DNA from: Pirellulaceae bacterium
GTDB lineage: Bacteria > Planctomycetota > Planctomycetia > Pirellulales > Pirellulaceae
DNA: 64,000 bases
Direction: 5' to 3'
NCBI GenBank assembly: GCA_019636385.1
Contig: JAHBXT010000005.1
Span: forward strand, 124,001-188,000
The notes beneath the pieces were generated by a model, which made no database searches, was not told the origin of the DNA, and saw only the letters and a list, made by a program, of their open reading frames with translations. Positions 19,733 through 27,891 of the stretch are shown one piece after another. Numbering within the stretch: the stretch's first letter is position 1; each line of letters opens with the position of its first letter. The position numbers and the translations under genes were made by a program.

Positions 19733-20477
19733 GCCCCTTTGGCCCCCATGAGAACAATCCCGGATCTACGCACCACGCTCTGGCGAGCGTAGCTACACGC
19801 AGTCGACGGAAGAGCAATCCAGTCGCCGGTACAAGGTCAATGCCCTGTACCGGCGCTGGTAGGTCCAGCGCGTGACTCCACTGACCTCTGAGTACGGTAC
19901 GGACAGCGCAAACCGTCCAACTGACACGGAACTCGTGGCGGTGAGCCAGTGGTTACGCTGCGGGAGTGCTCCAACAACGCAAGTCACCAAAGGACGCTAC
20001 CAGTAACAATGGAGTTTTCTGTGCGACCTGCGACAGATTCTCTAAAGTTAACGATTCTGCTGAGCGCGACCGGTGTTCTTAAACGGACGGTGGAGGGCGA
20101 CAGGCATATCCAGATGACTCGCCAGGCTACCGTTAATTCGGAGGTGTACATCCGAATGCAGGTTCAAGGTGCTGGCTGATAAGCGGCTGTCGTAGCTGGC
20201 TGCGGCGTGTCGTCTGTTCGATTGAAATTTCCATGGAATGGTAGGAGTCAATGCGATGGCTGTCGCGCGCAGGTGGCAGAGCTGCCAGAGTCCAGTGAAA
20301 GCGTATGGTGTGTTGGTTCGCGTCGCGTCAAAACCTACTGGCGTAGTTGGTAGGCCGGCTCGGGGCTAGACTGGCTGCATATGAGCGATCTGGTTGCCTT
20401 TGGAAAATGCTGCGGATATTGAGCGCATGTTTGCAAAGGCCCGCTGGTCCCAGCCTAAAAAATTGCAAGAGTTGAAT
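19733..20477. other. Gene-poor intergenic region between XRE regulator and sigma factor
   Basis: About 660-740 bp between divergently transcribed genes, so both promoters should lie here. It contains the best copy of the dispersed 18-bp element at 19779-19796. Short open frames exist on both strands but lack recognisable domains, a good ribosome binding site or codon evidence, so I do not call them genes. The sigma-factor frame extends back to a TTG at 20394. Confidence 0.5.
19779..19796 (+). repeat. Dispersed 18-bp intergenic element, reference copy
   Basis: Reads TCTGGCGAGCGTAGCTAC. Similar copies, allowing one to four mismatches, lie at 31263, 32952, 35037, 35061 and 41208 on this strand and at 55291 on the other. 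All are outside or at the very edge of genes. Function unknown. Confidence 0.55.
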
Positions 20478-21158
20478 ATGTTAGATGCCAATCACATTTC
20501 CGAAACACGCTTGCGAGAGCTGCTTCATCTGGCAGCTAGGAGCGATGATTCGACACGGGATGAGGCTATCGGCGAGTTGTGGAGGTATTACTATCCGCGG
20601 CTGAAGTTGGTCGTTGGCAGTCGCATCGCTTCGATTCCGCGATTGGTCGACGAGGATAGCGATCTAACGTCTGAAGCCTTGCAGGATTTCATCTGCCACA
20701 AGATTCGTTCGCCTCTGTTGGAACTGAGCGATGTGAATAAGGTGTGGAATCTAATCAAAGTAGTGACTCTACGACACATCAACGATGTGGCCAAGCACCG
20801 ATTTGCGCAGAAGCGTGGCGGACAGGTTACTACCGTCAGTTACGATGTGGCCACTGACAGCGGCTGGGAAAGTAGTTCTGATGGTCAGCTGGGCACGGTC
20901 AATTTGACTCAGCAGATTGTCGACAACAAGGGTACCGACCCGATCGACGATCTGCTATTTAGCGAGATGCTAGAGGCGCTGCTGCAGGCTTTGCCCGACG
21001 AGACAGCCCAGCGGATTGTGCTGTTGCGCTTGGAGAACCGCAGCACTGGCGAGATTGCAGATTTGCTGAAAGTCAGTATTCGCACAATCCAGCGACAGAT
21101 TCGCGAGATTGAGCAGATGTGGGGTAGGCTCCAGTGCCAACAAGGTCAAAAGAATTGA
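20478..21158 (+). CDS. RNA polymerase sigma factor, ECF-like (planctomycete type)
   Basis: A sigma-70 family factor that would direct RNA polymerase to a specific promoter set. The sigma-2 region is RDEAIGELWRYYYPRLKLVV and following; the sigma-4 region near the C-terminus holds LPDETAQRIVLLRLENRS and a helix-turn-helix, GEIADLLKVSIRTIQRQI. Length is about 226 residues from ATG 20478, which has AAGAG six bases upstream; the frame also permits ATG 20427 or TTG 20394. No anti-sigma factor is adjacent. Instead an FHA protein follows at 21398 on the same strand and a WD40 Ser/Thr kinase converges at 22253-25522. ECF factors linked to Ser/Thr kinases are a known planctomycete theme, so control by phosphorylation is a fair inference. 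Confidence 0.85.
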   Translation: MLDANHISETRLRELLHLAARSDDSTRDEAIGELWRYYYPRLKLVVGSRIASIPRLVDEDSDLTSEALQDFICHKIRSPLLELSDVNKVWNLIKVVTLRHINDVAKHRFAQKRGGQVTTVSYDVATDSGWESSSDGQLGTVNLTQQIVDNKGTDPIDDLLFSEMLEALLQALPDETAQRIVLLRLENRSTGEIADLLKVSIRTIQRQIREIEQMWGRLQCQQGQKN

Positions 21159-21397
21159 GTCATAAGAATTGAAGTGGTGAAATTAGGTGATCAAGTGCAG
21201 ACGACAAACAAGTTGAGAGTCCAGGGTCGAAGTCGAGTGGACACTGGTCGTCCCTGACGGCTGCAGCGGGTTAGGAAGTTTAATTGTCGGGTTTTTGGGG
21301 GCCAAATTCTGGCGGGGGTAGCAACCTTCACGTTCTGGCCAACGTAGCTACCGGTGTGGCTTGGGAAGATTTATGTAAAGACAGGGTTGGTGACAAA

Positions 21398-22177
21398 ATG
21401 TCCTTCAGTACTCAAATGGCCAGGCTCAGCGAAATTGATTCGGCTTGGAAGCAGCGTGCACCTATGGTTTCGCAGCGGTTACTTCAGGAATGTCAGCAGC
21501 TGTGCGAAGCCGAAGAGCTGGCCGAGTTGCTGGCTGCGGATTCAGAGTGGCGTTGGCGTTTGGCCGGTCCCAGTGAGATGACTGCCGAGGCCGGAATTGA
21601 CTGGCGCGATCGACGACCACGAGCGGTAGAGACCTATTTGCAGGAGAATCCAGAGCTGGGTGATTCGTTGGCCGCGCGCTGGCAATTGATTGAATCAGAG
21701 TTCATGTCGCGCAGCCGCTGGGGCAATCCGCCGTTGATTTCCACATTTGTTGAGCGGTTTCCGGAAATCGAAGACCTGGAAAAGCGCCTGCGAAATAGCT
21801 TAGACGAATTGTCGCTGCTATATGTGCGACTGGTCGAAAATGGCGATTCGCTAACCGCCACCAGCCAATCGAAGTCGATGGTCGCGGTGAAGACTCCGCT
21901 ATCGATTGGTCGCCGCGCGTTTGAAGAGCCGCGAGATACCTTCGTATTGCCAGGGCGGAGGCGATTGATCATGGTGGACAATGATCAGCACGGAGTCTCG
22001 CGACAGCATGCTCTGATCATTCGCCAGTCGCTCAATCAATGTCAGGTAGTTAATACCAGTCCCTGCGGCAGAATGAAGGTTAACGGCGGTGAATATCCAC
22101 CGGGTTCACATCAGTCGTATTATCTGCCAGTAACCGTCGAAATCGCAGGCCGGAAACTGCAGTTTTTTCAGCAATAG
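21398..22177 (+). CDS. FHA-domain protein with the N-terminal region usual in planctomycete Ser/Thr kinases
   Basis: About 259 residues. The C-terminal 90 residues match an FHA domain, which binds phosphothreonine peptides: LSIGRR supplies the Gly-Arg, GVSRQHALI the Ser and His, and VNTSPCGRMKVNG the Asn. The N-terminal half (WRDRRPRAVETYLQENPEL, then LISTFVERFPEIEDL) resembles the region that precedes the catalytic domain in many planctomycete kinases, yet no kinase domain is present. It may therefore be an adaptor that links a phosphorylated partner to the sigma factor encoded 239 bp upstream. ATG 21398 with GGTGA four bases upstream is preferred; a TTG at 21284 would add 38 residues without obvious homology. 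Confidence 0.75.
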   Translation: MSFSTQMARLSEIDSAWKQRAPMVSQRLLQECQQLCEAEELAELLAADSEWRWRLAGPSEMTAEAGIDWRDRRPRAVETYLQENPELGDSLAARWQLIESEFMSRSRWGNPPLISTFVERFPEIEDLEKRLRNSLDELSLLYVRLVENGDSLTATSQSKSMVAVKTPLSIGRRAFEEPRDTFVLPGRRRLIMVDNDQHGVSRQHALIIRQSLNQCQVVNTSPCGRMKVNGGEYPPGSHQSYYLPVTVEIAGRKLQFFQQ

Positions 22178-22252
22178 ACACACGGGTTGGAAATTGATCA
22201 CAGACAATTCAAGTTGGTCACGGACAGACCCGGTCTGAGCCATTTCAGTCCA

Positions 22253-25200
22253 TCATTCTGTCAATTGCTCTATCCTCCAGCCGTTGCCGTCGTCCCAGCT
22301 GCGAACCAAATACAGACGGTACCGTGAGAATCCGCCAAGGACTGGTTGATCCTGATGGTTTTGATAATGCTGCTCGTAGGTCTGACGGCCGCTGGCAAGA
22401 TTCCAGCAGACAACGCGGCCATACTCACTTAGCGCAATAAGAGTTTTTCCAGTGGCAGAGAAGGTAACATCTCTGAGTCGTTCCGTATGAATGAATTGCT
22501 TTACGATTTTTTTCTCGTTGAGATTATATAGAAAACAGCACTCATCATCACACATGATGGCCAGCAGATTCTTGTCAGGCGAAATTGCAAGATCTTTGGC
22601 CGGCAAATTGCGAAGCGTGGTAATATGTTCTGGTGGGCTGCCATCGGCAAATTTCCAGCGATAGATTTCGCGATGTTTGGCGACATACCAACAGCACTGA
22701 CTGTTCGGTTCGAACCAAATCAAGCCGACTTCGTCGGCACTAGTGGTGATGGCTAGATCAGACCGACCAGGTGGCGTGCACCACACGACAGACGCCTGGG
22801 CATCCCAGCCAGCTAGCCACTGTCCCTCGTCCGATCCTACTAGGCGGAGATGGTTTTCAGATTCTGAAAATTCATCCGCGCGATACGGCAACGACCAATC
22901 TTGCCAGTCCAGTTCAGTTGGCTGGGGCTCGATGCTGGGCCGGGCGGTCTTCAGGGCTTGGTCCAAAGCTGACCAAGAAACGAAACGAGCGAGGTTTGGC
23001 TGTTCGATCGCGTACAGTCCCGCGCCTGGTACTATGCACAGAGCAGCATTGCGAGTTCTGACGTACAGATTGATGCCTGGGTGAGACTGACTGAAGATGT
23101 CTAGGGAGTCATGGTTGCTTTGAAAGAACAGGCAATTTGTCGGCTGGTTGTCTAATGGCTGACCGGCAAGCAGCAAATGGCAGTGTCTTTGCCCGTGGAT
23201 AAGTGGGGATACAAACTGCCAAACTGGTCCCGAATTGGACCATTGAAATACGTTACCGTCAGCACCCAGGGTGAACACCTGTTGATCCTGAACGGTTGGT
23301 TGAGTGATTGCAGAAAAAATGCGTTCATCGGTAACGCTCCAATTGCCTTGCACAGACAGCCTGCTCCGCTCAGTGATCTTGTATTCCCAAAAAACTCCCG
23401 ATCTGGAGATGACCCAGAAATGACGATTTTCGGCAGTCTGGGTATGCTTGGCCATACCGACAAAACAAACGTTTCGTATGGATTCTGGATACCCAGCGGC
23501 ATCCGTTAGGCTGAAATCTTTAAGGTCCACCAAAAACACCACATTCCGATTGGAAACTACCAAGGCCCACCGCCCGTCTGGGCTGACCTTGATGACACGT
23601 GTGGAGACTTCAGGCGTTCTGGGGAGGGACTTGGTGCCGAGTGGCAACTCCTGGACTACCCTCATGTCGGTACCGTCGATGCGGAACAGTTGTTCGTGTC
23701 GATTGCCTGCCAGAAAATGACGCCCGTCGGGTAGGCTAGCGATGGTCGCGACCTTTCCTGAAACAGGCGGCAATTCGGTCAGTAGGCGCCCATCTTGCGC
23801 CGCCAAAAAGCTCAGATCATCGCTGCGGCCGTGAACCACTAATCGGTCTAATTCCTCCAGATAGATCAGCTCATGTGCTTCGTTACCCGGCGCGAAAGCG
23901 AGTGTTTTCCAAATAAGTTGATGGCTATTGCAATCCCAGGCGCAGACCGTCCCGTCATCACCGGTCGACCACAGTACGCACTGGTCCGAATTGAGCAGTA
24001 AGCAGTTGATTTCACGCTGTTGGCTATCCCATTGTGACTGGACTAACCCCGTGGCCACATCCAGAGCCGTGATTTGTGAAGATGCTCCAGCTGAAAACAG
24101 GGTACGTCCATCTGCACTGAAACAACCTGCGTACAGTGCGTGAGGTGCCTGCCAGAGCCGTTGAGGCCTGTATTTCTGAATATCCTTGGTGAGCATGTGC
24201 CAATCAATATCGCGATGCACGTGCAATGGCTGATCCGATTGATAATGTTCCAAAATGGCTCGTACGCTGCGCAGGTCACCACGTTTAAATTCTTCGGAGG
24301 CTCGAGCCATGTCCTGAGCATAGATAATTTGTTCATTGTGCCAGCGGGCAGCCTGAGAATTCTGTAGGGCGGCTGCCAAATTCGCATTCTGTTTGTCCAG
24401 CAAGGCGTTCAGCCTGCTCATGCGTTGTTCGTGGATGACCAACAAAGATATGAAAACAATGACCGCAATCATTATCAATATACTTGTCGTAGCGATCGCA
24501 GGATGACGTCGGCTCCAGCGCCAACCCCGCTCGACGACGTTCGGTGTTCTGGCACGAACGTTGCGTCCTTCCAGAAAATTCTCCAAGTCTTGTGCAAACA
24601 AATCGGCGGAGGCATAACGCCGATGGGGGTTAATGTCTGTCGCCCGCATGCAGATGGCCACCAGATCACGCGGTACTTTTGTGCAGCGGCCAAGATCGGC
24701 AAGGTCGCCGTGTACTATCTGATATAGAATTTCGCTATAGCTTGCGCCACAGGCTGCACGCTGACCGGTCAGCATCTCACGCAGAACGATCCCCAGCGCA
24801 TAGATATCGCCTTGAACGGTGTAGCCCTCTGAGGTGCCCTTTACAACTTCGGGAGGCATGTAATGCACCGACCCTATCAGTCCCTGCGCTGAATGGGATA
24901 GCGACTCTTGCGAAGGCGCAGTGGCCAAACCGAAATCTGCCAGCCGAGGCGAAAATGGCAACTGGCCGACGTTATTTTTTACATCCAGCAAGATGTTGGC
25001 GGGCTTGATATCCCGATGCAGGACACGTTTCGAATGCGCATGGGCCAGAGCCTGTGCAATGTACAGAGTGATTTCCGCAGCCTGACGAGGCTCACAACCG
25101 TCGGCATGTCGTTCGATCCATTGCGACAGCGGAAATCCGTCGACCAAGTCAGAGACTAGATAGCAAGCCTCATCGGTGACCTCGAAATCATGCAGCCGGA

Positions 25201-25522
25201 CGATATGATCATGCTGTAGCGCGGCAGTCGCCAGCCCCTCACGTTGCATCCATTTTCGCGCCGATCGATCATTGGCCCAGGATACGTGGGGAATCTTCAG
25301 CGCGACATCGCGACGCAGTTTCTGATCATACGCGCGATAAACCATGGCAAAGCCACCGCGACCCAGCAGCGCCTGTGGTTGAAACCTGTTGGTGGCCAGC
25401 TTGTCCCACTGGATGTCCTGCGGCGAGCTGGAGAGACCTGCCGTAGACACCCCAGCTGGTTGCGTCAGGGGCAGTTCGTTCGGCTGTGGTCCGTACTTCG
25501 TCGAGTCTGAAAGTGGGTTCAT
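22253..25522 (-). CDS. Membrane-anchored Ser/Thr protein kinase with WD40-like C-terminus
   Basis: A 1089-residue kinase. The catalytic domain lies at about 50-320: glycine loop LGRGGFAMVYRAYD, Lys76 in VALKIPH, catalytic loop HRDIKPAN with Asp171, DFG at 196-198 and the substrate loop GSVHYMPPEV. All key residues are present, so it should be active on cytoplasmic targets. One hydrophobic helix (about 343-363) crosses the membrane, followed by a coiled-coil-like stretch rich in Gln/Asn and Leu. The remaining 650 residues form beta-propeller blades resembling WD40 repeats (for example LYAGCFSADGRTLFSAG and ISPDKNLLAIMCDD), probably outside the cytoplasm and suited to sensing. It converges on the sigma/FHA pair. 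The ATG has AGGT just upstream. Confidence 0.93.
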   Translation of the reverse strand: MNPLSDSTKYGPQPNELPLTQPAGVSTAGLSSSPQDIQWDKLATNRFQPQALLGRGGFAMVYRAYDQKLRRDVALKIPHVSWANDRSARKWMQREGLATAALQHDHIVRLHDFEVTDEACYLVSDLVDGFPLSQWIERHADGCEPRQAAEITLYIAQALAHAHSKRVLHRDIKPANILLDVKNNVGQLPFSPRLADFGLATAPSQESLSHSAQGLIGSVHYMPPEVVKGTSEGYTVQGDIYALGIVLREMLTGQRAACGASYSEILYQIVHGDLADLGRCTKVPRDLVAICMRATDINPHRRYASADLFAQDLENFLEGRNVRARTPNVVERGWRWSRRHPAIATTSILIMIAVIVFISLLVIHEQRMSRLNALLDKQNANLAAALQNSQAARWHNEQIIYAQDMARASEEFKRGDLRSVRAILEHYQSDQPLHVHRDIDWHMLTKDIQKYRPQRLWQAPHALYAGCFSADGRTLFSAGASSQITALDVATGLVQSQWDSQQREINCLLLNSDQCVLWSTGDDGTVCAWDCNSHQLIWKTLAFAPGNEAHELIYLEELDRLVVHGRSDDLSFLAAQDGRLLTELPPVSGKVATIASLPDGRHFLAGNRHEQLFRIDGTDMRVVQELPLGTKSLPRTPEVSTRVIKVSPDGRWALVVSNRNVVFLVDLKDFSLTDAAGYPESIRNVCFVGMAKHTQTAENRHFWVISRSGVFWEYKITERSRLSVQGNWSVTDERIFSAITQPTVQDQQVFTLGADGNVFQWSNSGPVWQFVSPLIHGQRHCHLLLAGQPLDNQPTNCLFFQSNHDSLDIFSQSHPGINLYVRTRNAALCIVPGAGLYAIEQPNLARFVSWSALDQALKTARPSIEPQPTELDWQDWSLPYRADEFSESENHLRLVGSDEGQWLAGWDAQASVVWCTPPGRSDLAITTSADEVGLIWFEPNSQCCWYVAKHREIYRWKFADGSPPEHITTLRNLPAKDLAISPDKNLLAIMCDDECCFLYNLNEKKIVKQFIHTERLRDVTFSATGKTLIALSEYGRVVCWNLASGRQTYEQHYQNHQDQPVLGGFSRYRLYLVRSWDDGNGWRIEQLTE

Positions 25523-25769
25523 ATTGACCTGTGCTCACCGACGGTTTCTGGATTTTACTCCAAACAGCGATTGTACACCAAAGCCAGCGGTCAACACAAG
25601 TTTTCCAGTGGCTACCGTCGCCAGCCGGTGGGTGAAGGGGCCACGGAGGAAGGTGCCGTTTTCAGGCAGCAGCCGAAGAAAATACTCGACGAGCATGCCG
25701 GCGCGCGTGCTCTCGAATTGCTGGTGGTATCCTATTATCATCAATATCCATTCAAACAGGAGCCGGTCC

Positions 25770-26258
25770 ATGCCCAGTGTCGTTCGACGAAATCTAGAGT
25801 TTCATAGCTTGGACGACGCAGTCGCCGATTCCTGCCGGTTGCTGGCGGAGGGTTACAGCCAGGCGGGAAATTGGAATTTGTCGCAAGTGCTTGGGCACTG
25901 TAGCGACTGGCTGAGGTTTTCAATGGATGGCTATCCGCCGACTCCATTGCCTCTCAGACCACTGGTGTGGTTGATGCGGGTCACAATTGGCAAGCCTATA
26001 CTGGCCAAGACATTAAAATCGCGGACGATGAAGTCGGGAGGTCCAACCATGCGCGCAACTGTCAAGGGTGTCAACGAATCAGACGATGCCGCAGCGGTTG
26101 ACAGTTTTGGTCGGTTGGTGGAGCGTTTCAAGCGATTTGATGGACCCTATCATACGTCGCCGCTGTTTGGATCATTGAGTCGCGACGAGATGCGCGAGCT
26201 GCAGATTATTCACCTGCAACATCATCTGAGTTTTCTAGTACCCAATGCGCGCGAGTGA
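25770..26258 (+). CDS. DinB-like protein of the DUF1569 family
   Basis: A 162-residue soluble protein. The helical pattern with WNLSQVLGHCSDWLRFSMDGYP near the N-terminus and LQIIHLQHHLSFLVP at the end is characteristic of DUF1569, a branch of the DinB four-helix superfamily that usually binds metal through histidines; His residues sit in both motifs. The biochemical role of the branch is not known. The frame is open from 25389, but ATG 25770 is chosen because AGGAG lies eight bases upstream and the family similarity begins there. It is transcribed away from the kinase gene and converges on the phospholipase D-like gene. Confidence 0.75.
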   Translation: MPSVVRRNLEFHSLDDAVADSCRLLAEGYSQAGNWNLSQVLGHCSDWLRFSMDGYPPTPLPLRPLVWLMRVTIGKPILAKTLKSRTMKSGGPTMRATVKGVNESDDAAAVDSFGRLVERFKRFDGPYHTSPLFGSLSRDEMRELQIIHLQHHLSFLVPNARE

Positions 26259-26342
26259 CTGCTTTTCCAGAATACGGTCATTCATCAGGGCGTTGCCCGC
26301 AAAGTTAATTGAAATCCATGATCAATCGCCAATCATCCATGG

Positions 26343-27704
26343 TCACAACAATGGTTTGATCCAGGGTGCCAAGAGCTGCGCGGCGCGGGTTTGCGCGCGG
26401 CGCAGCGGTTGCCCGCTAGCCACGGGAGCAATGGTCAGTGGTGAGGTGACAAGTTGTGAACGGCCGCGACGTGCCTGAATCGATTGTTCGAGTTGCTGTG
26501 CGGCCAGTGGTGCATCGCTGACTACACACAGCTCCAAGTCGCTGCCCTCGGAGCGATGATCGAAGTTGTAGCTGCCGACCATCGCGAATGTCGAATCAAC
26601 TACCAGACTTTTGGCGTGAAGATGCTGGGGCCCGTCGAATTCATACAGCTCGATGCCGGCGCGCAGCAGTTCAGCCTTCTGATTTTGATGCGCCGCATAA
26701 ACCAGCGGCTGATTGGTACTCAATAGTGAGTTGGTTAAGATCGTCACGGTGACTCCGCGGCGGCTGGCGCGCTGCAGCGATTGACGAAAGCGATCGGAAA
26801 AAGCGGGGTAGGGGGTCTCTACAAGGACCATCTGCGTTGCTGAGTCGATGAACTGGATGACTTGATCAGCCATCACGGTCGTGCGCTTGCCGCTGTCTTG
26901 GTCATGCAACAGGCGAAGTTGGTGTGCAGGTATGTCCAGCCAATGGACATTGCCGATATCAGGCGGCCTGGAGCTGCCAGCCGACACCAGTGTGATTTGT
27001 GGAGCTTGGCGGACCGGCTCTGGTTCGCCAGAGGGCTGAGGTTCTGGAGGACCGACATTCTTGGGGGCCAGCGAGCTGACGCTGGTCCAGGACAGTCCGG
27101 TGGCAAGTTGATTTGAAATTGGACCCCAACATTGCTCCAGCGGTACAACCTCCATGCTGTCCCACAGCATCTGGAAGTATTCAGCCGCCGCTTGACTAAC
27201 TTCGCCGATAATTGCCACGTCGCAATCGACAAAGTTGGTGTGCTTCATGCCGAAATGCATATCGGAAAGATTGCGGCTGCCAACGATTAAATACTGACTG
27301 TCGACTATCAGCAGCTTGGAATGCAAGCGGCGATTGAGCCACATTGGTCGTCCGGCTAACAGTGGGTGAAAAATGCGCACCTGAACGCCAGCGGCGGAAA
27401 ACCGCCGGGCCATGTCCGGTGGAATGCGAGTTGCCAACCCGTCTAGAATGATCAGCACCTTAACGCCGCAGGCGGCCCGTTGGCACAAGCGATCAACCAC
27501 CGCCCGAGCTGCCTGACCATCGTTCATTGTCCAGTAGGCCATGCCGATTTCGTGCTGCGCAGCGTCGATCATCGCCAGCCGCATCTCCAGGCTGGCAGCG
27601 TCGTCGTCCAAAATGGCCCACTGATCGGCTTGTCCCGAAAGAGAATCGGCCAGCCAAAGTACTAGCACTACCAGGCAAGATATTAGGAATTGGCGATGTG
27701 ACAA
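26343..27704 (-). CDS. Secreted phospholipase D-like protein (two HKD motifs)
   Basis: A 453-residue protein of the phospholipase D / cardiolipin synthase superfamily, which cleaves or forms phosphodiester bonds in lipids or nucleic acids. Two HxKxxxxD motifs are intact: His128, Lys130, Asp135 (followed by GSRN) and His363, Lys365, Asp370 (followed by GSYNFDHRSEGSDLE), so it should be catalytically competent. The first 25 residues form a signal peptide (FLISCLVVLVLWLADSLSG), placing it in the periplasm or outside. The start is a TTG with GGAA upstream; there is no useful ATG before the first domain. Proline-rich residues around 210-240 link the two halves. Substrate cannot be told from the sequence. 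Confidence 0.85.
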   Translation of the reverse strand: MSHRQFLISCLVVLVLWLADSLSGQADQWAILDDDAASLEMRLAMIDAAQHEIGMAYWTMNDGQAARAVVDRLCQRAACGVKVLIILDGLATRIPPDMARRFSAAGVQVRIFHPLLAGRPMWLNRRLHSKLLIVDSQYLIVGSRNLSDMHFGMKHTNFVDCDVAIIGEVSQAAAEYFQMLWDSMEVVPLEQCWGPISNQLATGLSWTSVSSLAPKNVGPPEPQPSGEPEPVRQAPQITLVSAGSSRPPDIGNVHWLDIPAHQLRLLHDQDSGKRTTVMADQVIQFIDSATQMVLVETPYPAFSDRFRQSLQRASRRGVTVTILTNSLLSTNQPLVYAAHQNQKAELLRAGIELYEFDGPQHLHAKSLVVDSTFAMVGSYNFDHRSEGSDLELCVVSDAPLAAQQLEQSIQARRGRSQLVTSPLTIAPVASGQPLRRAQTRAAQLLAPWIKPLL

Positions 27705-27891
27705 GGGATCGGTTCCGCTGCGGAGTTGGCTGTGAACTCAGTAGCTGATCGTCCATGGTCGGGCGGCTGCCACAACCGATGCGTGGCAGCCGGCAGACTC
27801 GACCTATTTTCATTGCCATGCCACAAGGCTAGCAATGAACCATGGGCTTCGATCCGGCAGGCTACTACGCACAGTGCTTCGTAGCTACGGG

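Noticed and set aside
19949..20179. Small plus-strand gene of 76 codons
   Set aside because: No recognisable domain, ribosome site or conserved-looking start; the frame overlaps the likely promoter region.
25389..25769. N-terminal extension of the DinB-like protein
   Set aside because: It overlaps the divergent kinase start and promoter, and a good ribosome site marks ATG 25770.
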